Below, in pieces: positions 23,601-35,600 of a DNA stretch of 64,000 nucleotides. A model generated the notes under the pieces. That model was given only the letters and a program-made list of their open reading frames with translations, was not told the origin of the DNA and did not search any database. The DNA lies in contig RPFO01002136.1 of the NCBI GenBank assembly GCA_009746045.1, positions 62,001-126,000 on the forward strand. The letters are read 5' to 3'. Position numbers and translations under genes: made by a program. This DNA comes from Mesostigma viride (taxonomy: Eukaryota; Streptophyta; Mesostigmatophyceae; Mesostigmatales; Mesostigmataceae). Each line of letters begins with the position of its first letter. The first letter of the stretch is position 1.

Positions 23601-26600
23601 TGCGGCAATGGCTTCCGCCTCAAAACCAAGGGCCCCGGGCAGAGCGCCATCAGCAGCGTCACCTGCATCTCAAGGTTGTGAACTTGTGTCATGACGCGTC
23701 GGAAACAGGGGCGTGTTGTTGGGACCAACCCGGCTTATACGCCAACCAGACCAGCAAATCCAAAGACCTTGGCTGCCATGAAACCTCACCACCTCCTGGA
23801 ACACTTCCTGGAAGTGCAACACTTTGTTTTCACCCGTAAATAGTGAAATTTTCGAGGAAACATGAGGAAGCGAATCGAGGCACGGCCCATTTAAGGCCAT
23901 GCCAGCTAGTCATAGGCCACGTAGAAAGCTGGCGAAGGCGCTGGATGTAGAGGCGACTTCTACTGTTTTCATCAAAGCCGGCGTGCTAGGTTGACATGAA
24001 TATGCCATGCGCAACGTTCGCACAACCGTGAAACACAGCCCCACGGTTGCCAAAACAACATCTGTGACACAACCGCGAGGGCTTAGCTTAGCGTCTGGGG
24101 ATGGGAAGAGTTGTAAGCAAACTTAGTTTGGAGGGTGCCTGTGTTGCAAGTAGTATGTTCCAAAATATCGATTTGCGATGACTTGCCAACCTGGCTAGGG
24201 GGATATATGCTTAGCTGCCAGAAGTGCGGCCAGCCAGCTATTGGTGTCATATATTGCAAAGGCAGTAGCTCCCAGAAACAGCAAGCACCGCTCAAGGTAA
24301 AGTGCCATCTGTGCAGGTTTCTAGGTGCGCACTTACGTTGTCCTTGGCCTCCAGGCTCATCCCCTTGGCCTCCACCAGGTACTTGACCAGCTCCAGGTTG
24401 CCTCCTCTAGCAGCGAGGAGCAGCGCATTGCGCCCATACTGCTGTATACAAAGCCATGAAAGCCACAGCAAGCAGCATATCAAGGGACGTCAGCATGGGT
24501 TAACTGGAGAATACAAGGCCAGGTTGACCCATCTTTTTCACCCACAGATATGCACATTGCCAACCACAGGGACTAGAATCGCCATATGCAGGCGAGCAGA
24601 GGCAAGGGCAGTACTTAAAAATCGCAACTGGCCGCTAAAGTTGTTGTCAAGACAATCTCGGTTCCTTTGGTTCACAGGCAGTATGCGCTCAGGACAGGAT
24701 GGCAGCGAAACAAGGGGGATGCCGAGAAAAGAGACCCAGCCATTTCTTGGTTGGACATGACCTCAGCCAAGGAAAGATGAGACCAGCAGTCATGCACCCA
24801 AGAGGGCAACCCAATCGCCAAGGCACCCAAAAATTTGGCTTTAGAAATCCTGACTGTATCAACACAGGTTAAAAGGTTGATCTGCTGCTTCCTTGGTGAG
24901 CAAAACCACGTCTTGCCTTGCTCGTGGCACCCAGGCTCATCCCCTTGGCCTCCACCAGGTACTTGACCAGCTCCAGGTGGCCTTCTTCAGCAGCAGCAAG
25001 AAGTGCATTATACTGTTTTGCATAGAGATGGTGAAAACCGCAGGAGCCAGTTTTTCAAACAGGGCAGCATTGAAGTGGGTTAAAATCTTCAGAAAGAGAA
25101 AGCGCAACTGGATGGATATAGCAGCAAGTCTTGTGGCAGGATGCAGGCTACACAAAACTCAATGCGCAATTTACAGAACGAAACTCGGGTGTGTACTTCA
25201 CATAGCAGCACAAGACTTTTCGACAGCAGAGAGCTTTGCAGTGCAAGATATGCGCAGTGGACAAGCTGCCTGGGATGCGCATGTGCACAGCTTCTTAGAA
25301 CCGTGCATGGTAGGTGAAGCCATGAAAACACAATTCCATGTATGCAGCCCATGTGAGTGTGTGCCAAGAAAAGGCTTGCAGAACCCTGGCACCTGTATGC
25401 ACAACCTCATGTTGGTGCTTGCTGGGAAACACAACGTCAAACTGCTATGTTTTTGTGCCAGCTGCACTTGAGCTAGTCAAACATTGGTCGACGCCAGCGC
25501 AAGGATACCAAGAGATCATGAAAATAGGGCGCGTTTCAGCGAGCCAACATATACCCATGTACAGAAAGGAGTGGGCCTGTTCCTAAACGTTCCAGTCACT
25601 TCAGTGTAGTTGAATGAGAGAAATGGCAGCAGTGCTGGGAGAGACATTAAATATGGAAAAAGCACATTGCCTGGCCGGCTCCATGGACTAGCAAAGTGGC
25701 GCTCGGCACACACGTTACTTAAGGATCAGCAAGCAAAGTTCCCAAATGCCTCACAGAACCAAGAAAAAAAAACGCTTCCTCTCTCCCAAGCTCGTCAATA
25801 ATCGGCACACCATGCCACATGGCAGGCCACCAAAGTTCCCGGCCTTCAACACACACACACACACACACACACAGCCAATGTCGAAAAGACAATCGTCAGC
25901 CACTGGGCGGAGTCCCGCTTTCTTGCCTACCAATCAAGGACACTCGTAGACCAGCAAACCAGAATCAAGAGCCTTTGGAGTGTGGCCTGTTTTCTTGATT
26001 TCGCATCTGCCCAACAGTGTCCTTGCTCATGTCAGCAGATTTCAACCAGACGACAATGCTGCATCATATCTGTCGCGTGCACCAGGTTGGCACAGACGTA
26101 GGCCAAGTTGGACGCTCAACAGGAAACCCAAGGCGAAGTTGATGTCCAGGGTGCATGTGGGACAAGCTTACTGGGGAGTACACGTACTGTTTCAGTAGAG
26201 ACAGTGTCATGGTCTTCAATACACCAACTTCATGGTATTCAATGAGCACATGCCATGGTTGCTATGTAGTATATCATGAGACAGCCAATGACAGCGACAG
26301 ATCCAACAGGTAGTACAGTACCGCACTGGCTTCCGCCTCAAAACCAAGGCCCCCAGGCAGCGCGCCATCAGCAGCGACGCCTGCATCTCGGAAACTCAAG
26401 GTTGTGAACTTGCGTTGTGATGCGTCGGAAACAGGGGCGTGTTGTTGGGACCAACGCGGCTTATATGCCAGCCAGACCAGCAAATCCAAAGACCTTGGCT
26501 ATGAAGCCTCACCACTGTCAGGAACACTTTAAAGTGCAACGCTTCGTTTTCGCCCGTAATTAGTGACATTTTTCAAGGGAACACAAGGAAGCAATGCGGG

Positions 26601-29600
26601 GCGCGGCCATTTGAGGCCATGCCAGCTAGTCATAGGCCACGTAGAAAGCACGTGAAGGCGCTGGATTTAGAGGTGACTTCTACTACTGTTTTCTTCAAAG
26701 TCGGCGTGCTAGGTTGACATGAATATGCCATGCGCAAGGTTCGCATAACGGTAGTACGCAGCCCCACGGTTGACAAAACAACATCTGTGACACAACCGCG
26801 AGGGCTTAGCTTAGCGTCTGGGGATGGGAAGAGTTGTAAGCAAACTTAGTTTGGAGGGTGCCTGTGTTGCAAGCAGTATATTCCAAAATATCGATTTGCG
26901 ATGACTTGCCAACCTGGCTAGGGGGATATATGTTTAGCTGCCAGAAGAGCGACCAGCCAGCTGTTGGTGTCATATATTGCAAAGGCAGTAGCTCCCAGAA
27001 ACAGCAAGCACCGCTCAAGGTAAAGTGCCATCTGTGCAGGTTTCTAGGTGCGCACTTACGTTGTCCTTGGCCTCCAGGCTCATCCCCTTGGCCTCCACCA
27101 GGTACTTGACCAGCTCCAGGTTGCCTCCTCTAGCAGCGAGGAGCAGCGCATCGCGCCCATACTGCTTTATACGAGGCAATGGAAGCCACAGCAAGCAGCA
27201 TATCAAGGGACGTCAGCATGGGTTAACTGGAGAATACAAGGCCAGGTTGACCCATCTTTTTCACCCACAGATATGCACATTGCCAACCACAGGGACTAGA
27301 ATTGCCACATGCGGGCAAGCAGAGGCAAGGGCAGTACTTAGAAATCGCAACTGGCTGCTTAAGTTGCTGTAAAGACAATCTCGGTTCCTTTGGTTCACGG
27401 GCAGTATGCACTCAGAATGGGATGGCAGCAAAACAAGGGGGATGGCGAGATGAAGGACCCAGCCATTTCTTGGTTGGAGATGACCTCAGCCAAGGAAGGA
27501 TGAGAGCAGAAGTCATGCACCCAAGAGGGCAAGCCAATCGCCAAGGCACCCGAAAATTTGGCTTTAGAAATCCTTACTGTATCAACACAGGTTAAGGTTG
27601 TTCTGCTGCTTCCTTGGTGAGCAATTCCACGTCTTACCTTGTCCGTGGCCCCCAGGCTCATCCCCTTGCCCTCCACCAGGTACTTGACCAGCTCCAGGTG
27701 GCCTCCTTGGGCAGCGCCATGTAGTGCATTCACATCTTCCTGTCTTGCGGAGAGAGGTGCAAACCGCAGGAGCCAGTTTTTCAAACAGGGTAGCATTGAA
27801 GTGGGTTAACAGCTTCGGAAAGAGAAAACGCAACTGGATGGAAATAGTAGCAAGTCTTGCGGCAGGATGCAGGCTACACAAAACTCAATGCGCAATTTAC
27901 AGAACAAAACTCAGGTATGTACTCCACGTAGCGGCACGAAACTTTCCGACAGCAGAGAGCTTTGCAGTGCTGAATATGTGCAGTGGACAAGCTGCCTGGG
28001 ATGCGCATGTGCACACCTCCTTGCAACCGTGCATGGTAGGTGAAGCCATGAAAACACAATTCCATGTATGCAGCCCATGTAAGTGTGTGCCAAGAAAAGG
28101 CTTGCAGAACCCTTGCCCCTGTACGCACAACCTCATGTTGGTGCTTGCTGGGAAACACAACGTCTAACTGCTATGTACTATGTATTTGTGCCAGCTGCAC
28201 TTGAGCTAGTCAAACATTGGTTGACGCCAGCGCAAGGATACCAAGAGATCATGAAAATAGGGCGCGATTCAGCGAGCCACGTGCCAACATTTACCCATGT
28301 ACAGAAAGGAGTGGGCCTTTTTCTAAACGTTCCAGTCACTTCAGTGTAGTTGAATGAGAGAAATGGCGGCAGTGCTGGGAGAGACAGTAAATATGGAAAA
28401 AGCACGTTGCCTGGCCGGCTCCATGGACTAGCAAAGTGACACCCGGCACACACGTCACTTGAAGATCCGCAAGCAAAGCAAAGGTTCCAAACGCCTCACA
28501 GAACCAAGAAAAAAAGGGAGGGGCGGAGGGCGGGCTGGCCCAAAAAGAAAGTTATTCTTTCCCCTCTCGCAAGTTTGGAAATAATCAGCACACCATGCCA
28601 CATGGCAGGCCACCAAAGTTCCCGCCCTTCAACACACACACACACAGCCAATGTCGACAAGACAAGTGTCAGCGACTGGGCCGAGTCATGCTATCTTGCC
28701 TACCAATCACGGACACTCGTAGACCAGCAAACCAGAATCAAGAGCCGTGGGAGTGTGGCCTGTTTTCTTGATTTCGCATCTGCCCAACAGTGTCCTTGAT
28801 CATGTCAGCAGATTTCAACCCAGATGATAATGCTGCAATGTCCGCTGCGTACACCAGGTTGGCATAGACGTTGGCCAAGTTGGACATTAGAAAGCACGCG
28901 AAGGCGCTGGATTTAGAGGCGACTTCGACTGTTTCTTCAAAGCCGGCATGCTAGGTTGACATGAATATGCCATGCACAAGGTTCGCATAACGGTAGTACG
29001 CAGCCCCAGGGTTACCAAAACAACATCTGTGACACCACCGCGAGGGCTTAGCATAGCATCTGGGGATGGGAAGAGTTCTAAGCAAACTTAGTTTCGAGGG
29101 TGCCAGTGTTGCAAGTAGTATGTTCCAAAATATCGATTGGCGATGACTTGCCAACCTGGCTAGGGGGGTATATGTTTAGCTGCCAGATGGCCGACCAGCC
29201 AGCTGTTGGTGTCATATATTGCAAAGGCAGTAGCTCCCAGAAACAGCAAGCACCGCTCAAGGTAAAGCGTCATTCGTGCAGGCTTAGGAGCGCACTTACG
29301 CTGTCCTTGGCCTCCAGGCTCATCCCCTTGGCCTCCACCAGGTACTTGACCAGCTCCAGGTTGCCTCCTCTAGTAGCAGCGAAGAGCAGCGCGTTGCGGC
29401 CATACTGCATTACACAAAGCCATGAAAGCCACAGCGAGCAGCATACCACTGTTTGATTTTCACACAGATACTACTATGTATTTGGCAACAAAAAGGACAA
29501 GCATGACCAAATGCAGGCAAGCATGGGTCATGGCAGTGTCTCAGGGATTGCACCACGTGGCCACAAGAAATGTTGCCAACTCAACTGAAGTCCATGGGGG

Positions 29601-32600
29601 TTCACAAAAAGTATCCGCTCAGTACGCGATGGCAGCGAAACACGAGGCATGGCCAGGACCTCAGCCAAGGACAGATGAGACCAGCAGTCATGCACCCAAG
29701 AGTGCAACCCAATCGCCAAGGCACCTAGAAAGCGGGCGCTGAAAACCGTTAGTCAACACAGGGTTAAGGTTGCTATGCTGCTTCATTAGGGAGCAGTTCC
29801 ACGTCTTACCTTGCTCGTGGCCCCAAGGCTCATCCCCTTGCCCTCCAGGTACTTGACCAGCTCCAAGTGGCCTCCTCGGGCAGCGACAAGAAGTGCATTC
29901 TCATCAGTCTGTCTTGTGTAGAGGTGGTGCAAACCGCAGCAGCCAGTTTTTCAAACCGGGCAGCATGGAAGCGGGTAAAAATCTTTAGCAAGAGAGATAC
30001 TACTTTGTACTTGGCAGTGGTACAGCGGCCACACACCACGGCGACCCAACTTAGGACACTAATGCCTGCATGGAATACCCCAAGATGGGGCTGCCATTCC
30101 CCGGCATAAAGCACTCACAATGTGGATGCAGTGGTCGTTGGGCCGCTGGACCTTGTGAGGTGGGGAGACGAAGAACCCAGCCGTGGCTTGGTTCATACTA
30201 TGCACCAGCTAGAAGAAGTGAACCTTACTTCCCATCCCTTGCCGAAACCCTTTGCAAACCAGGTACCTGTGGCTGGGCATAGGCTGGGCACTATGTGACC
30301 AACCTACCATGTACAAATGTATGCGCGCCAGGTAACTGCAAGACGTGAGACCAGGCAGATGATCGTGCCATATGGTTCCATTCTAAAAAGGCACGTACGA
30401 TGTCCTTGGCCTCCAGGTCCATCCCCTCGTCCTCCACAAGGTACTTGACCAGCTCCAGGTTGCCTCCTTTAGCAGCAAAATGAAGCACGGTGCCGTCATA
30501 CTGCATAGCAACGGGAAAAGACGATGACGGAAAATAGGTTTACAAGATTGCAAGTGGGATAAGGCAGTTCAGGGTAACTGACCTGGGCAGGCACAGTGCA
30601 CATCCCACGCTCCGTAGTGGTCCAAATGGTGGGGAGAGTGTGAGGAAGTGCGCGGGTATCTGCGGTGTTTTGTCGTTTTAAAACAACAGGTCGTATTTTC
30701 TCTGCAGGTTCCATGGACTTGGCCCATTTGGGGGGACAACAAATGACAGGATGGAGCGGACACAAAGTCCAGGCCCAGGCGCAGTGGTGTGCTGTCAGCC
30801 TCGACTTGCTTTGGTGCCTGACCATGAATTCTGGCAAACGCATCAAATGCTCCCGTATGGGAATGACAAAGTATAAACTACTGATACGTTATAGATTTTG
30901 CCTAGCTCAACAAGATCATTAACATATACCAGCCTGCCGAGTTCACGCTGTTGGAAGCCAGCCAGCTACTTAGGCGTGGCAAGTGCTCACATTTGCATGA
31001 CCTTGTCTGCTGCAGACAAGTTTGCTAGCGGAAAACACAATACGGCCAACAATGACTGTTACGTAGATCATCAGGACAGAAAAGGTAGACCATGTACTGG
31101 CTCAGGAAGGGAACATGGAGCTCCAATATACCCAAGCATGCAGCAACCAAGGAGACGTATATATGCCCTGTGTTGGTAGTAGTAGTATCCACTTGGCATG
31201 CGGATGCATTTTCTTCCCTGGTGCCATCGACAAGCTTGCTGGATAAGTCCGACGAAGCCATGTCTGTGTAAGCACTGACATCTTGCCAGCATCAAAGACT
31301 GGAATGAAGGCATCTGTTCCTCGAATGTTTAGAGGGTAGAATGTTAGGGATTTTAGCAGCTTATACTGTCATGGTCAATGCAGTTCATTTGCTCCGGTGT
31401 GTCAAACCCTCGGAACAATAATATAGCAATAGCAATGCCTCTGGATATGGGAGGTACTGAGACAAGCATTCGACACGCGACTGGGCATAGGCTGGGCACT
31501 ATGTGGCCAACGCGCCGACAAAATCATGCAAATTAAAGGCAATAAATTAATGCAATGAAGAAGTGCGTCCAACCAGATAAGTTTGTCAAAGGCTGCCATG
31601 ACAATGTCGGTGAGACAACAAGTACGCACCCTGCAACATGTGGCGTCAGAAGTACAGGTGTGAGCACTTGCCTCGTCCTTGGCGTCCAGGCTCATCCCCT
31701 TGTCCTCCACCAGGTACCTGACCAGTTCCAGGTTGCCTCCCGTAGCAGCGTGAAGAAGTGCATTTTTCTCCTTCTGTTTGCGTTAGTGCACGGAGGGGAA
31801 TTGCAGCAAGCAGCACATTGCAATAATGGGTAAATGCCAACCTTGGCATAGCTTATTTAATTCATGAGCCTAGAAACATGCATACGTAAAAAAAGCTTAT
31901 GGCAGAAAGGTATAATAGATCAATCAGGACAGAAGGGAAAATAGATCATCAGGACAAAAAAGGTAGACTATGTACTGGCTCAGGAAGGGAACATGTAGCT
32001 CCAATATGCCCAAGCATGCAGCAACCAAGGAGACGTATATATGCCCTGTGTTGGTAGTAGTAGTATCCACTTGGCATGCGGATGCATTTTCTTCCCTGGT
32101 GCCATCGACAAGCTTGCTGGATAAGTCCGACGAAGCCATGTCCGTGTAAGCACTGACATCTTGCCAGCATCAAAGACTGGAATGAAGGCATCTGTTCCTC
32201 GAATGTTTAGAGGGTAGAATGTTAGGGATTTTAGCAGCTTATACTGTCATGGTCAATGCAGTTCATTTGCTCCGGTGTGTCAAACCCTCGGAACAATAAT
32301 ATAGCAATAGCAATGCCTCTGGATATGGGAGGTACTGAGACAAGCATTCGACACGCGACTGGGCATAGGCTGGGCACTATGTGGCCAACGCGCCGACAAA
32401 ATCATGCAAATTAAAGGCAATAAATTAATGCAATGAAGAAGTGCGTCCAACCAGATAAGTTTGTCAAAGGCTGCCATGACAATGTCGGTGAGACAACAAG
32501 TACGCACCATGCAACGTGTGGCGTCAGAAGTACAGGTGTGAGCACTTGCCTCGTCCTTGGCCTCCAGGCTCATCCCCTTGTCCTCCACCAGGTACCTGAC

Positions 32601-35600
32601 CAGTTCCAGGTTGCCTCCCTTAGCAGCGTGAAGAAGTGCATTTTTCTCCTTCTGTTTGCGTTAGTGCACGGAGGGGAATTGCAGCAAGCAGCACATTGCA
32701 ATAATGGGTAAATGCCAACCTTGGCATAGCTTATTTAATTCATGAGCCTAGAAACATGCATACATAAAAAAAGCTTATGGCAGAAAGGTATAATAGATCA
32801 ATCAGGACAGAAGGGAAAATAGATCATCAGGACAAAAAAGGTAGACTATGTACTGGCTCAGGAAGGGAACATGTAGCTCCAATATACCCAAGCATGCAGC
32901 AACCAAGGAGACGTATATATGCCCTGTGTTGGTAGTAGTAGTATCCACTTGGCATGCGGATGCATTTTCTTCCCTGGTGCCATCGACAAGCTTGCTGGAT
33001 AAGTCCGACGAAGCCATGTCCGTGTAAGCACTGACATCTTGCCAGCATCAAAGACTGGAATGAAGGCATCTGTTCCTCGAATGTTTAGAGGGTAGAATGT
33101 TAGGGATTTTAGCAGCTTATACTGTCATGGTCGATGCAGTTCATTTGCTCCGGTGTGTCAGACCCTCGGAACAATAATATAGCAATAGCAATGCCTCTGG
33201 ATATGGGAGGTACTGAGACAAGCATTCGACACGCGACTGGGCATAGGCTGGGCACTATGTGGCCAACGCGCCGACAAAATCATGCAAATTAAAGGCAATA
33301 AATTAATGCAATGAAGAAGTGCGTCCAACCAGATAAGTTTGTCAAAGGCTGCCATGACAATGTCGGTGAGACAACAAGTACGCACCCTGCAACATGTGGC
33401 GTCAGAAGTACAGGTGTGAGCACTTGCCTCGTCCTTGGCCTCCAGGCTCATCCCCTTGTCCTCCACCAGGTACCTGACCAGTTCCAGGTTGCCTCCCGTA
33501 GCAGCGTGAAGAAGTGCATTTTTCTCCTTCTGTTTGCGTTAGTGCACGGAGGGGAATTGCAGCAAGCAGCACATTGAAATAATGGGCAAATGCCAACTTT
33601 GGCATAGCTTATTTAATTCATGAGCCTAGAAACATGCATACGTAAAAAAAGCTTATGGCAGAAAAGTATTAAAACGCGACTATTCCTGCTATAGCGGATG
33701 TGTAACACCAACACTCAAACGGTGGGTAAAAGGCGCCCACATATGCCCAGGGATCGGCAAGCCCATCAAAACGCATTTCTTTATACCTCGCTCACGATGA
33801 CCAAGTGAAGAGGACCACTAGGGTCAGTCCGAAATGGGGACCGTAAACCAAGGGTATGATCCATGAGTAGCATTTCTCACAAGTTCAAGGTTGCCGGCTC
33901 ATATGCTACTATACTAAGCTTCCCCCCAAAAAAGAACCTGGTGCAGTGTGTATTAATTAGCCGAGCATTAAAATGGTAATTATCTTATTAATTGAATAAG
34001 ATTACATATAGCCCAGAAGTTATGCAGTCATGGAGTGATATCCACTACTGGTCAGGCAATACACAACTAGACATGTGTAGAGCTGCAAAACGCTAAGCTG
34101 TAAGTGGCATTGTTCCAGAATGGCAACCTTCCCCAGCGCCATCGGCATCACCGTGCGGGTGTAAGAAATATTTGTAAACTTATCAAACTAAAAGATGCTT
34201 GTACTCTCCGCATGCACGTTGCCTTCTTGCTACGCTGCAGTTCTAAGCTTTGCACATCAGCTGCCAGCGTTTTACAACGCCCCCTTTACTAACCTTATCC
34301 TTGGCCAACATATCTGCACCCCCTGCGATGAGGTGCTGAACCACATCCAGATGGCCCTTTGCGCAGGCAAGGTGCAGTAAAGTTCTCCGCTTCTGCACGC
34401 AGCACCAGCAGACAGGGCTCATGAGACTTATGGGCGAACGGGGGCGACCCAACAAAACTGTGAGCCCACCATTTATGAGCAAACAAGAGGTGTAAGCATC
34501 CTTGAGAGATGCTTGATTTAGTGAGACGATGCAGTTGAGGGTCCCTGAGCATTTGCAATATTTCAACAAAAACAAATGAAATTACACCCCCTCACTCCCA
34601 AGAATCACCAGTCTTTATTGGAACAATGAGTGGACTGGGCCATCATGAATAAATGGCAAGGTGGAACCGAATAAGAAACAACTCAGCACGTAGTGCATGC
34701 CCCCAGCAACCGAGAAAAAAAGGGTGGGTGGGCGGGTGAAAAAAAATACCTAGACGACAAACTGCCGTTGGCTATATAAACCCCCTTCGGCCAAGCAGGA
34801 CAGACGTCGACAACTGTCATCCACGTTCCGTGTAACGTCAGACTTGCGGCACAAACTCCTTAAGAATTACACAAGCTGTGAACTATTCTTACTCCTAGTT
34901 TCAAAGCCGACTAGGGCTTGCCACGCAAAATGCTTTCGTCACAAAATATGGCCACTGACAAGTGGCGACCGTCGCGACACTAGCATGTGACGCCGGTTTT
35001 TCAGGAATGTCGTTACACATTCCGCACTAGCTGCCTAAGGACTAGTGGTGCGCGGCCGGACCAAGGGCAGCCAGCCCACAATTTCCCATATTTAATTTAT
35101 GACTTAATTGTCTGACGCCTGAAACCCGTGCGGTCGGCGGGACATAAAACCGGGGTCTATCCCAGCCGCCTGCGGCGGTCTCTCTCGTACCACTATACTT
35201 AACTATTTTCAAAGAAATCCGAGCAAAGACACCAGCAGCATAACGGTGGATGATTTCTGGATCTCCGGACATGGCATGCATAGGATTATACAATGTGGAA
35301 ATTCAACGATAATACTTTCAACCAGCAAGTGTGCACGGGTCCTAAGTAACGGTTACAAGCGAAGGCATCATCTGTGGTAGCAACTTCATACAGGTTTATG
35401 GCTTTCAGAAGGTTCAAAAGTCGGGCATGCTGCGTGGGTAACGGCCAAGTTGCCTCATACCCGGCACCTACCACCACGAGTCTTTGCAACCAGGATGCCG
35501 GAAGCCACAGCTAAACCGTGGTCACCTACTTCTTAAGTTAGCAAGCTACGAGCAGCCATAGTAGAATAAAGCTATACTTGAATTCATGCGCAAGTTTTCA

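Noticed and set aside
24302-24760. 152-codon plus-strand frame and its relatives at 27025 and 29100
   Set aside because: Antisense of type A ankyrin exons plus intron; repeated only because the blocks are duplicated.
31066-33664. CRISPR-like or satellite array
   Set aside because: The repeat unit is 878 bases, eukaryotic, and contains a spliced ankyrin exon; there are no short repeats with unique spacers.
34773-34780. TATATAAA as a real nested promoter
   Set aside because: Single motif match with no downstream ORF or other support; kept only as a note.
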